NCBI RefSeq assembly: GCF_963675165.1
Contig: NC_087385.1
Coordinates: 1 to 64,000 of the forward strand
DNA length: 64,000 nt
Direction: 5' to 3'
Source: Halichondria panicea
Lineage: Eukaryota > Porifera > Demospongiae > Suberitida > Halichondriidae
In this document: positions 1 through 24,098 of the stretch, one piece after another
How positions within the stretch are numbered: the stretch's first letter is position 1
How the letters are laid out: each line of letters begins with the position of its first letter
Made by a program: the position numbers and the translations under genes
Notes under the pieces: generated by a model
The model's database searches: none
What the model was told of the DNA's origin: nothing
The model's input: only the letters and a program-made list of their open reading frames with translations

Positions 1-47
1 GTGTGTGTGTGTGTGTGTGACTGCCCCCCTCTCCTGATCCTGTAGGC

Positions 48-7967
<7,920 letters not shown>

Positions 7968-8409
7968 CTGATATATCTAGTGTGTTGATTAGCATTTTTT
8001 GTGACTGTATACTTATGTTCTGTGTTGTTTTGTATTGCTGCTAGCATGTACATTAAATTGTATTGTTGTTATGATTTTGATGTAACCATCGATACTCTTG
8101 CACGCGGCTTGACCCCGAATCGAGTTTAATATCAACCTAACCAGCTATAAAACCTATACTGTATAGTAGAATAATTATGTGACATCATTGCCTACCACAA
8201 ATGGATTGAAGATAATTATAAGCTAATTATAACGTCCATATATGGTGGGCGTCGGAGTAAGGTGGAGCTGATTGTAATGAACTGAACTGAGCGAAGCTAC
8301 TTTTGCTTTGTTTTGTCCACTTTTATAAACAATCACACTGTACAATTAAAAGAACATTGCATATGAAACAAATTGACATAGATTCTAGATACTATAGAAA
8401 TGCGACACA
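7968..8409. other. Convergent intergenic region between RNF31 and STX16
   Basis: This region separates the 3' ends of RNF31 (+) and STX16 (-). It holds an ATTAAA hexamer at 8052-8057, a plausible poly(A) signal for RNF31. No ORF, RNA gene or clear repeat was seen in the remainder. Confidence 0.5.
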
Positions 8410-10469
8410 TTAAAAGAAGCTAGGTTTGACAATCTTGGTGACTACTAGGGCTACGACAGCCAGTCCCACTACAACCACCAGCACTAAAATGACAATGAGT
8501 TTAATAGATCTCTTCTGATGTTTCTCTGCTCTGGTGAGTTGACTGATGCCTTCCTTGACTCTGTGGGAGGTCTGCTCAATGTTGTAGTCAATTCTGTCCA
8601 ATATAGTGCCCTATATATGGAGGTACAGGTTAGTTAGTGTGAGCCAGGGGCAGCAAGGTAGCTATGAACACAGTATCCTGTCATGATGACATGACTAGTA
8701 GCTCACCTGATCCACAACCAACGTGGCAAGGTCGCGATACATCTCATTGATCTCAGAGATTGATTGGACGATGGCCGTGATCTCTCTCTCCCTCTCCTCT
8801 AGCATGACACTGTTGTCCTCCACTAGAGACATCTGACCACTAGTGAACCCCTGGGAGTTAGGGTTAGGGGATTAGGGGAGGGGGTCTGGTTCTCAACAAA
8901 CAATGCAATAAGAGCTACAGAATACCCTATTAACCTCAGCGCTCAACCAGTTGGCTAACTACAACACACAATGAGATCAGAGCTATGTTACGTACAGACC
9001 CCAACATGCTCCTAGACTAACTAAGCTCAACCCTGCCAGCTGGCCAACACACAGTGACCTATTGACCCCAACACTCACTCTGTCATAAAGGACCTCGGGA
9101 TCTGTGTCCTCTTTGTCTACATCAAATGCTGAGGTGGCACTCAACTCCCCGCCCACCACACGCTCCTCACGATGCTTGAGACCTGCAGAATAAGGGGGCG
9201 GGTTATAAGGGGAGGGGCCAGTACAGTACTCACGTTTCAGATAACTTGATTGACTTTTTCTGAAATTGACTGACAGATCTTGTAGTGACATAGCGAGTGA
9301 GGACGTTACGTTCTTTGCTACCTTCTTCTCTTGATCGGAGGCATCTTTGCTCTTAGCATTGATGGATTGCAGCCCTCTCTTGGCACGATTAAACATCTGT
9401 ATATAGGAAGTACACATGATCAAGCCACCACAACCTATTGTGTGACTGTGTTTCCTATTCATCCTCTACACACAGACTAGGTCTACACACAGCCATTGAT
9501 GTATTGTCCTCTGATAACATTACCTGGGATATTTCTTGAGTGAGTATTTCAATCTCTTGTTCCTCCTCAACATCATCGAACACGTCGGGTCTTGTGGCGT
9601 GTTTGTCCTGCAACTGACACAGCTCCTGCACTGTAGGGAGGGGGACTCAATAAAGGCAGGGCTTAATTAGCATGGCTTAATTAACATCCACTTATAGCCC
9701 ACACGCTTTTTTCAGAAATTGGGCCTGAAATAAATCACTGATCTAAGCCGACAATATTGTAGCGCTATCAAACAACTACTAAATACAATAACTTATATTT
9801 TACTTGGACGTTCGCAACACATAGTTATTGCCACGAAAAATTAGCTACGAAAAACAGGTCTGAGTAGCCAGGCTTCACAGTTACTTACTTCTCCTCTTGA
9901 TGTTGGTGACCTCGTACTGTACCTCATCTAATAAATGGGTCCTGTGTAGAGAGGGTTAATATAGTCACAGTAGAGCTAGTCACATGACCCACCAGTCTGG
10001 TACTATAGTGTAGGCGCTGTGGGCAGGGTCATCATCGGACCCTCGTGACTGCACCAATGACACCGTGTCTAGTCCACTGTTCTAAAGGGGTTAACAAGGG
10101 GAGGGGAGAGAGATACATAAGGGTTAATGTCGTGTGTATGTACGCTAGTACCATAGTACACCACCACTCCAATTGTACGAAACTTGAATATTTCACCCTT
10201 TCATTTGTTTTGTACATGTTTCTGGTATTGTAATTACATTAACTATGGCTATGGTACTATTACACTATATATGTACTACAGGTCATACACACATGTACAC
10301 AGTGGAGTGGGTCCTCCTCCATCACACTCACCCATCTAACCTCCTCTGAGTCACTGGCTCTAGATCTGAGGGAACTCTGCCTGTATTGGAGAAACTCCGG
10401 AGTCAGTACTCTATAAGCTCCTAGTACAGAGCTGCTCGGAGACACTCCAGTTATCATGAGTGAGGCCAT
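8410..10469 (-). CDS. STX16: Syntaxin-16-like Qa-SNARE, multi-exon
   Basis: Family role: Qa-SNARE of the trans-Golgi network, fusing endosome-derived vesicles. The last exon (8410-8601) gives [19 protein letters not shown], the end of the SNARE helix, then a basic stretch and a C-terminal membrane anchor rich in Ile/Val/Leu. Upstream exons give [20 protein letters not shown] (~8720-8840), [25 protein letters not shown] (~9240-9400), a LTQEISQ-containing exon (~9530-9630) and [17 protein letters not shown] (~9890-9945), which matches the family's EIQYEVTRIK segment. The exon at ~10012-10083 joins it in phase. The start chosen is ATG 10467-10469, giving [14 protein letters not shown]. It is head to head with the ATP synthase f gene, about 420 bp apart. 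No defect was seen. Confidence 0.88.
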
Positions 10470-10886
10470 GGCGAACACAGTACAGATATATACAGAGGAA
10501 AGCTGTCAACACACTTGTGAAATAAAAAGAAGAGATACACTCTGTCATGTGATGGTTGAGATCACGCCCACTATGTGTGGAAAAGGTCGTCCTTAGAACA
10601 AACTGTTTGCAAACAAACATGTTTGCTATGGGAAAGATAAGAGAGTCACGTGAGGCTACTTGAGAGAGAAAGACAAAGAGGTGAGTACGAGTGTTGGGTA
10701 CGTACGTACGTGGAGGCTTTAGGAGCCCTTCTAGAATAAGATATATAGGTCGTTACTGTATATATGTAGTAGGTATCTCATACATGGTAGGTGACGTGTA
10801 CTTAGTAGTAAGCACACACACACACTGACCACCCCCTCACACACACACACACACACTAACCACCCCCTCACACACACACACACAGT
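10470..10886. promoter_or_regulatory. Divergent promoter region, STX16 / ATP5MF
   Basis: This is 417 bp between two start codons facing away from each other. It contains short (CA)n runs directly before the ATP5MF ATG, ending CACAG|T ATG, which could be a splice acceptor for an untranslated leader exon. No TATA box was recognised. Confidence 0.45.
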
Positions 10887-11135
10887 ATGGCAGACAGTGG
10901 ATTTGGTCAGGTCAAAGTTCGCAATATTGGTGAATACGCGGTAAAAAACTTTCGATTCTCCTCTCTCTTCAATTCGATTGGTCGATTTGCCACCAAATAT
11001 CGGGCGACCTATGTGAACTGTAAGAATGCCCGAATGACGCCATTCTTCCATGTGGTGGGCGTTGCCATGGCGCTCAACTATCTCATTGACTACAAGTATC
11101 ACTTGAAGCACGAGAAACTACGCAAGTACCACTGA
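10887..11135 (+). CDS. ATP5MF: Mitochondrial F1Fo-ATP synthase subunit f
   Basis: This complete 82-codon ORF starts MADSGFGQVKVRNIGEY and ends LKHEKLRKYH, almost identical to the C-terminal signature of animal subunit f (LKHERLRKYH). One hydrophobic segment (FFHVVGVAMALNYLIDY) is the expected single membrane span. Family role: a small accessory subunit of the membrane Fo sector in the inner mitochondrial membrane. The length fits the family (about 80-95 residues). The coding part is a single exon, with a possible spliced 5' leader. An AATAAA at 11205-11210 lies 70 bp downstream. Confidence 0.9.
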   Translation: MADSGFGQVKVRNIGEYAVKNFRFSSLFNSIGRFATKYRATYVNCKNARMTPFFHVVGVAMALNYLIDYKYHLKHEKLRKYH

Positions 11136-11204
11136 ACCCAACGACCCCACTGTGTAGTGTCTAGTATTTGTGGCAACCAGAGTCATTGTTCATAGTCTGT
11201 TGTT

Positions 11205-11210
11205 AATAAA
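11205..11210 (+). terminator. AATAAA poly(A) signal of ATP5MF
   Basis: A canonical hexamer lies 70 bp after the stop codon. It is followed by a GT-rich stretch (TTGTTGATTGTGT), as expected of a downstream element. Confidence 0.6.
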
Positions 11211-11294
11211 TTGTTGATTGTGTCGAAAATAATGATTTGCATATGAAAACAGCATAAAATTAATTGTGATTGATTTTTGATGAATTAAAATTAT

Positions 11295-14179
11295 TCATTT
11301 TGCTAGTTGAGTGTTGAGTAGATTGCCTGTGAACTTGGTCAGTTTCTCTAAAGGATTGGAATATAATTATAGCAAATTAGGTTATTTGGTGACACTTACT
11401 GGTAATGACGTCGAGTAGGCGTGGTCTCAGTCGCCATGGTGTCTCCATGACGACAAGGAAGTAGACTGGTAGTCCTAGCAACATGACCCCGAAGGCGACC
11501 AATGAGGGGACAGGATTTTGTTGGAGGGGGAGGAATGTCAGGAACAGACTTGCCGCAATAGAAAACAACGTCACAGGGACTATAAACCACGCCTATGAGT
11601 GGGCGGTGTGTACAGTGTGTGTGAGGGTGGAGTGGGCGTACCTTAAAGGGGCGTGGCTCCCTCCTCCGAGTGACCCTCATTATAAGCACGGAGGAGAAGA
11701 TGAGAGTATAGAAGAGGTAAATAACGGCACTGAGTCCGTTGAGCAGCTCAGAGATGTCACCAATCAAGATCAGGGCACATCCACCAAACACCTACACACG
11801 ACATACAACACGACATAGAAATAGGCTTTGCAAATTGGTACTAATCACAGAACTTGTATCTAAGCACACCATTGGAAAGGTAATTTTGAGAGCTATTGCT
11901 TCAATTAAAGTTTAATCCGAACACACATTACGGCTACCATGAAGTCTGGGGAAGATAGGGGAAGAAATTATGGATACTATAGCATAGTTATTGTAGTGAA
12001 TGTGACTGCAGCCTCACGTGTAGTATGATGGCTGGCAGTGGTGTTTGGTAGCTGGTGTGTAGTCCAGAGAGGAATGCTGGTAGCATACCGTCCCTGGCAG
12101 CCACAAAGCTCACTCTGGAGCCAGAGTACACTCCCCCCACTGAAGCACCACATGTGGAGAGAGCCACCATCAGAGGGAAGAGCACTAGTCCAGCTCTACC
12201 CAGCACAGCACTGCCAAATGTCTGTACACAGTAACCACTGGAAGGCAACACTAAAGTACCGTATTACTAGAATATTTTGCTGATGATAAAATTTTACAAA
12301 TGAGCCAAATGAGCCAAATTAGCAGAAAACTTGACCCATTGCGATCTGTGTTGTACTATAGTTTTGCATTTTATTTTTGCCAAGTGATCAACGTTCGAAA
12401 AGTGTTTGCATTGTTTGATGCATTCTAGTAATACCAAGAGTGCATAAGAAGATAAGAGTGTCGAACTACTGATACTTCTACACAAACACTGTACACATAG
12501 TAACATGACTCGTAACATGACTCGCACGTGATAAAGTATTGTAAATTTGTAAATTTACTAGTAATCTCCTAGTAAATGTTAACCGTGACGTTTTAGGGGT
12601 GTGGTTTTCGAACAATTCTAGTTATTAATAATTGTTCAATGTTCGCGTTCAACGTTCAGAGCTAATGGAGCTGCTCACTGCACACTGATAGGAGACGATC
12701 TCTTCACAAAAATCATCTAAATAGAGACAATAGTAGAGTTGATCCTCTTCACTTGCACTCTTTACTCACTATTAACAACTTCTGTGCGTTGCGTAATTAT
12801 GCGCAAACGTCATCAATTCCGAGTTGCTCACGTGCAATTGACAGGATGTCACGTTACTCTGTGCACAGTGTTTGTGTAGTATCAGTAGTCTTCTTATGCA
12901 CTCTTGGTAATACAGTACAATGGATGTCTTCTATTACAAGGGTGTACACTAAGGCTGCATGGTAAGCAGCTACTAACCACAGACCACCATATTGACTGGA
13001 AGTGTAGTGAACTCACTAAAGCTATGGCCTCTCCAGCCAGTATCTGTTGGTAGGAGAGCACTCCAAAGTAGGAAATATTGACAAGGAGATAACAGAGCGC
13101 CACTATAGGGACAGCAATGAACAGAGAGCGGGGGAGGGTCCTATGGGAGGGGGGGGGGGGGGGTGAGCACATATGCAGGTATTAGGGGTTGGTACTTACT
13201 TTTCTACATTTTTTGTCTCCTCAAAAGCAAAGAATATGACACTCCTGCAAGGACACAGCATAACACACAACACACACACACCCCCACACACACACACAGT
13301 ACATGTATAGTGAATTTGCAGTGCACTTGCAACAGAGAATTGGATAACAACAAAACCACAATAATATTTTATTACATGTACGTACATGTAGATAATAATT
13401 TCTTAGCCTGAAACCCATAGGCTGTATAATTATAAAGATCTCAGGAAGAGGCTTAGTGGATAGGGTGGTGGCTTCGTAGATCATATTACAGATAAGGCAT
13501 GGGTTCGATTCCCTCTTGGGGGACTTTTTTTCAAATCAACAAGTAATTTCCATAACCTTTGAATGCATCATGCTCCTGTCAAGTACATAATCAAGTTGGG
13601 TCGACACCCAACTTACCCTTTTTGGTAGATTAGGTTCTGATCTTTTTTTCTTCTCAGATATGTGCTAGAATTATTCATTTTGTAGAATCAGAAGTGGCCG
13701 AAATAACTATGCTAAATATAATTTCCCCTTTCAGTTTTTGGTCCTGATTAATGATAATATTATTCTAAATTGTGGTTTTGCTGTTTGCAAGTGCTACTAC
13801 AATCCACCCACCCACACACACACAGTACACACCCACACACACACTCACCATCCATCGTAGGACCAGAGGACACCATAAAATGCCAGAGCCAGATTAGAGG
13901 CAGTTAGTTGAAACCCTTCTCTTGGGGTGAACCAGTTGTGAGGGTCTTCAGGAAATGATCTTCTGCTGATGAGAGTGGCTATCCCGAGGAGAGCAATGAA
14001 TAAGACTGCAAACAACTTGAGCACCGTAACCACGGCAATGATCTGAGCAGTTAGCCTCACACTATACACATTGACAGCCCCTACAGAAACTACAAGTGTG
14101 TGCGTGGGTGGGTAGCTATGGTTACTAGTATCGCTGAAAGATTGTGAACACTAGTGCTCCATGGTACACACGCACACGC

Positions 14180-14240
<61 letters not shown>

Positions 14241-14841
14241 GACTTACTGACACACGTGACTTACTGACAATGGCCAATGCAATGAGTTTAACAACAGCCT
14301 CGGGAGCAGAGCAGTCAATGAAGAATGGTTGAGCCAGGTAATGAGCACATGTCAGTGTGAGGATGGCAAAGCTACCTGGTCGAACAATGAACACAGAGCA
14401 CCAGATGTACAGGAAGGCTATACAACCTCCCAGTAATGTAGTCCCCTTGTTCCTTCTATTGAACGAGTAGCCCTCTAACAGGAATGAGTATTCTCCACCA
14501 CTGGATCGCACTAATAGCCCTAGCTCCATATAACACAGGGATCCAGCCAATGCAATGAGTGCCCCAACCATCCAGGCCACCATGCTCACACCAAGTGAAC
14601 CAGTGTGGTACAGCACTATCTTAGGAGTGAAGAATATACCAGAGCCAATAATGGCACCAACTATCAAGGTGACACCATTGAAGAGAGAGAGCTCCTTCCT
14701 AAGAGAGGGTATACTGGGGAGGGGCTGATTAGGTAGTAGCGCTGTCCGAGAGAATACGATCTCCTCCTCTTCACTGTCGGTAGCACTCCGTATTGTGAGG
14801 TCCACCACCTCCAGCTCCAGACCAACACGTCTGCTCATCAT
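11295..14841 (-). CDS. SLC7-family amino acid transporter light chain (LAT / b0,+AT type)
   Basis: Family role: a 12-span APC-superfamily exchanger that pairs with an SLC3 heavy chain at the plasma membrane. Seen: an acidic N-terminal tail, then ELSLFNGVTLIVGAIIGSGI (TM1 with the GSGI substrate motif), a YMELG segment, and FFIDCSAPEAVVKL, whose Cys matches the residue that bonds the heavy chain in LAT1. Later exons give LAFYGVLWSYDGW (~13850), VPIVALCYLLVNISYFGVLS (~13050), SRVSFVAARDGMLPAFLS (~12050) and a final membrane block (~11400-11580). The last exon (K-LTKFTGNLLNTQLAK-stop) is spliced in phase 1 and ends at 11295. The start is ATG 14839-14841; earlier in-frame codons lack ATG. The intron at ~12250-12960 is swollen by inverted-repeat elements. 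It is head to head with the RNMT gene. Confidence 0.88.
12258..12433. mobile_element. Short MITE with GTATTACTAGAAT terminal inverted repeats
   Basis: The element begins TACCGTATTACTAGAAT and ends ATTCTAGTAATAC, giving inverted termini about 175 bp apart. No coding capacity. A related, partly degraded copy lies at ~43815-44007, sharing TTGCGATCT, the ATTTTAT block, TGATCAAC and the end ATTCTAGTAATAC. It lies in an SLC7 intron. Confidence 0.65.
12434..12918. mobile_element. Foldback element in SLC7 intron
   Basis: The left arm (~12434-12515, CAAGAGTGCATAAGAAG ... CACAAACACTGT) and right arm (~12840-12915, ACAGTGTTTGTG ... CTTCTTATGCACTCTTG) are imperfect reverse complements of about 75 bp around a 320-bp AT-rich centre. 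No ORF was seen. It directly abuts the MITE to its left, suggesting nested or serial insertion. Confidence 0.6.
13321..13796. mobile_element. Terminal-inverted-repeat element with tRNA-like core, copy 1
   Basis: The left end GTGCACTTGCAACAGAGAATTG...AAAACCACAAT and right end ATTGTGGTTTTGCTGTTTGCAAGTGC are inverted repeats. Inside is a tRNA-like block: an A-box-like GGCTTAGTGGATAGGGTGG (~13450) and a B-box GGGTTCGATTCCC (13501-13513). A second copy with the same ends and core is at 33527-33986. Neither core folds as a full tRNA by eye because the acceptor arms do not pair. It lies in an SLC7 intron. Confidence 0.65.
14167..14239. repeat. (CA)n microsatellite in SLC7 intron
   Basis: A nearly pure CA tract just downstream (minus sense) of the exon that encodes PEAVVKLIALAI. 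It is intronic. Confidence 0.9.
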
Positions 14842-15234
14842 GAAGCCTGTCTTGACGTAGTCAAGCAATGTAGACCTGATCTCTATGCATGTCTAGTCTA
14901 GTCTACATGTAAGGTTTAGTGTTATTGTTTCTAAATAGAACGCACCAACTACAAGCCCCTCCCCTTTTCTAGTTCCAGTTCGAAACTCCATGACCTTTGA
15001 CCTCATCCAGCAAGCACAAGCTTCTCTACACTCGTACTTTACTGTACGGCTAAAAGCTTTCCTCTTGTCCGTAAACAAGTGAGCATGTCATGTGTCTAGA
15101 GGGTTCAACTAAGTCCTGGCCTTTGCAACATTTTAATGGTGCAATCTTGTCCACATTTCTGATCCATCGTAATTGATGCCGATGCACACGCACACACACA
15201 CACCCACGCCACACACACACACACACACACCAGT
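14842..15234. promoter_or_regulatory. Divergent promoter region, SLC7 / TIR-RNMT
   Basis: About 390 bp between two divergent ATGs. A (CA)n run ending ACACCAG|T ATG precedes the RNMT start, the same arrangement as upstream of ATP5MF, so a short untranslated leader exon may exist. No other motif was recognised. Confidence 0.4.
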
Positions 15235-20996
<5,762 letters not shown>

Positions 20997-21200
20997 CTCA
21001 CAACCTAACTGATAGTGACCAGTCACCATTCTAATGCATTATCATTCATTCATTGTTGTACGTACGTTTAATGGTTGTTGTTGTGTTCATGATCTCTTAT
21101 CAATCAAGACAGCAATAAGAGAGCAAACATAATAATTAGTAAAGGGTACAAAATGGAGCACACAGTAAGCTAGTATTATAATAATAATTTTCTAGCTTAA

Positions 21201-23147
21201 TTAATATTTCTCAATGAGTAGGAACTGTGCAGGATCAATGTCGCGTGGTGTGAGTTGTGCTCGCCCGCCCACTCCCCACCACGCAGGGGTCCATGCATTC
21301 AACAGTTGTCCAAGTGTCAACGCCCACTCACTCTCCTCGGAGGTGTCGTCCAGACGATGATGACTGAGACTCAGTCTGGTTCGTCTGTAACCAGCCCCTG
21401 GGGATATGATAGTATCCACATATTGAAGGAATGTATTGAGCGACCACGAAGGATTGATATCCATAATGTTAGCTAGGCATGTCTCTGGTCTTGATTTATC
21501 TTGTTGCTTGTAGTCTGATAGTTGCCGCACAGTGACTGGGATGGGCGGGCCAGTCACTTCGAATACCTTCACTACAGAGTAGGTATGTAGAGAACACTGT
21601 GAGAGTGAGAGTTGGTACAATGACATGGACGTGTAGAGTTCTTTGAGGTCGAGTGAATAGCGATCGTTGTTGCTTGGAAACTGCCGCTGTTTTGAGGAGA
21701 GTAGCCTTACCACAGAGCACATGTGTGGTGCTAGACTGTTGCTAGTCTCAGTGTCAGATCGGTTGAATCGTTGGCTCTGTGTTAGTCTGCTAGCACCGGC
21801 CCTTCTCACTGCTAGCTTTCGAAAGCTTCTCCTGAGACCAGCTGAAATGGATGTGTCAGGAACGTTGAATGGATACGTACATCGCCAGTTGTCGTCAGAC
21901 GTGTATTGTGGAGAGAAATCATCTTCTGAAACAATCACAAGGAAGCTATTTTGTCCGAGGGAGAACTGACTTCTCAAAAGTGTATCGAATTCTCTCATTG
22001 TCATGTCAAGGTCAGCATCAACATTCATCATGCTTTGTCCTACTAGTGATGTCACTAGAGACAAACTGCTGTCAAAGGGCCCCTCGTCCAGACTGGTGTA
22101 CGATCCTCCCAGTTCACTCGGCTCAGCTGGGCAGATCACAAAACAGTCCATTTGTCGATGCTTCTCTGTTAGCAGCTCCGTAGCTGTCACTGGTTTGAAG
22201 TTGTGGTAGAGCTTTAGCACGTAGTTGGATGGAATACCAAAATGCTTCTGCAATAAATATGTAAATTCAGCAAAGAGAATGTGAGATTTGACTCTCATGG
22301 TTGCGTTTGCATTGAACCGGCTAGCCACGTCCCCAGGCCATAGCTTCACAACCACAATAACAGGTGAACGAGATCCAAACAGATTGTAATAGAGCTTTGC
22401 AGGGATAGAGTATAAATCTGATACCAGGTCCAGATTACAAATAGTCGTCCTGTAAGCCTGATCCTTCAGAGAAGCAACAGTTCCACCAGACTCAGAATCC
22501 TCGCCACCGTCCCCTTCACCCTCGTCCACCGTGGCTATGATAGACTGGTACAAGAGGAGAAGACAGCAACTGCAGAACTGAGTCTCATTCTCAAACTCCA
22601 CTGGTAAGCACTGAGCCTCCAGCCCCTCACATCCCGCCACTCTCAGGCTGGCTCCACTCCATAAGAACACAATCTTCCTACCAGCAAATGGCCCAAGGAC
22701 TGGTCGTATTACAAGTTTCATTGTCAGATCATTAAACCATGTCTTCCCCTTGAGAGTAATTTGCAAGGGATATCGTTCCTTTGAGCATTCTGTCTCCTCT
22801 TCTCCTTCTGATTCGTCTTCATTCATCACGATCGCCTCTGGCAATTCATCGCTGTCACTGTCCTCGTCCTCCTCCATCAGTTTGTGGAGTTCTGTGTTCC
22901 CCAGGCTGAAGCTCACTCGTCCAGTGGTGGCCACTCCAGGCATGACAGAGAACTGGGTCGGAGAGAACAATAATCCAGTGCGTACTGCGGCTAGCAAGTC
23001 TCGTAGCTGACTCTCCTCCTTACTGAAACCTGCACCAGCTGTTAGGTTGGAGGGCTTGGGTAGCGATGGTTGAATTCCGTAGGTACCTAGCCTTCTTTTG
23101 ATAATGTCCGCCTCTGGAGGGAGGGGAGAATTCCAACAAGCTCCCAT
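21201..23147 (-). CDS. Unidentified 648-residue acidic protein, single exon
   Basis: I do not recognise this protein. It is one uninterrupted ORF in a window where all other full-length genes except the short ATP5MF are split. It starts MGACWNSPLPPEADIIKRR and has acidic Ser/Asp/Glu stretches around residues 95-115 and 210-225. A hydrophobic/Cys patch (FCSCCLLLLYQSIIATV) and a globular-looking centre (VKSHILFAEFTYLLQKHFGI then YHNFKPVTATELL) loosely recall a ubiquitin-like fold; I would not lean on this. No signal peptide or clear membrane span was seen. It is tail to tail with RNMT, 204 bp apart. Complete length, Ala/Ser/Leu-rich composition and absence of repeats argue it is a real gene. 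A retrocopy origin is possible because it lacks introns. Confidence 0.75.
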   Translation of the reverse strand: MGACWNSPLPPEADIIKRRLGTYGIQPSLPKPSNLTAGAGFSKEESQLRDLLAAVRTGLLFSPTQFSVMPGVATTGRVSFSLGNTELHKLMEEDEDSDSDELPEAIVMNEDESEGEEETECSKERYPLQITLKGKTWFNDLTMKLVIRPVLGPFAGRKIVFLWSGASLRVAGCEGLEAQCLPVEFENETQFCSCCLLLLYQSIIATVDEGEGDGGEDSESGGTVASLKDQAYRTTICNLDLVSDLYSIPAKLYYNLFGSRSPVIVVVKLWPGDVASRFNANATMRVKSHILFAEFTYLLQKHFGIPSNYVLKLYHNFKPVTATELLTEKHRQMDCFVICPAEPSELGGSYTSLDEGPFDSSLSLVTSLVGQSMMNVDADLDMTMREFDTLLRSQFSLGQNSFLVIVSEDDFSPQYTSDDNWRCTYPFNVPDTSISAGLRRSFRKLAVRRAGASRLTQSQRFNRSDTETSNSLAPHMCSVVRLLSSKQRQFPSNNDRYSLDLKELYTSMSLYQLSLSQCSLHTYSVVKVFEVTGPPIPVTVRQLSDYKQQDKSRPETCLANIMDINPSWSLNTFLQYVDTIISPGAGYRRTRLSLSHHRLDDTSEESEWALTLGQLLNAWTPAWWGVGGRAQLTPRDIDPAQFLLIEKY

Positions 23148-23558
23148 TACGAGTTGGTCTGGTAGTACAGTGCCTATGCTGAATTGTTATTCCAATATAT
23201 CTTAGCTTGCATTTGCATGCACAGAGATGGAGGAATGTTCAGAGTAAGTGCAGAAACAGAAGGAATGCACATAGAAGCCAGCCAGTATGTATCGGCAAAT
23301 TCATTGGGCATGCGCAGTAAGCTTACATTTGCGCGTGAGCAGAGACCTTAGGAATGTCACACGATTGATGACGCGTGGCCAACCTCCACTGTAATCTGAT
23401 CCTACGTAACAATTAGCCTCGATTTCAGGCCGCTCTCAATTGACAAATATAATTATATAAAATTGATTTCATCGTCATCATATAAATCCAGCCAATAATA
23501 ATGCAAAAATAATTATTTCTGATAAAATAGTGCACACACACACACAGAGATGCTATAG
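23148..23558. other. Intergenic region upstream of the 648-codon gene
   Basis: It lies between the start of the orphan gene and the end of the junctophilin gene, both on the minus strand. It contains AGCCTCGATTTCAGGCCGC (~23416), a short motif seen again inverted at ~57805 and ~63005 and, diverged, at ~55273. Nothing else was recognised. Confidence 0.4.
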
Positions 23559-24047
23559 CTATGCTAGAGGAGTGAGGAAACCGCCAGGTCGAGACTGTTC
23601 CTCGGGATCAGGATGATTACGATAATAGGAGACCAGCTGATAGTAGTACATGGACACAAACACCATCAGAATAAGCAACAGTAGCACCAGCAACAGACCA
23701 AAGTTAAGGAAGGCCACCATTCGATTCCACTTAGCCATCTGGTTCTGTGGGGGAGGGGATAAGTGAAGCTCCAATTACATCACTAAATATTAAGTAACAC
23801 TAAGTAACAGTGAGGTAACTACCTACTAGCATACAAAGTCGTAGTGCTACCATGACATTAGTACACGGGTGTCCTGTGGTAGCAGTCTACAGCTAGGTCA
23901 CACAGACATACCAGCATGTCTATAGTCACAGCCTCCTTCTCCAGGGACGAGTGTCTAGCCATCCCCACAGAGAACTTGACAGAGCTAGGGTCTTCCTCTG
24001 TATCAGTCAGTTTGTCCACCTCACCTGCATACAAGGAGACCACACCT

Positions 24048-24098
<51 letters not shown>

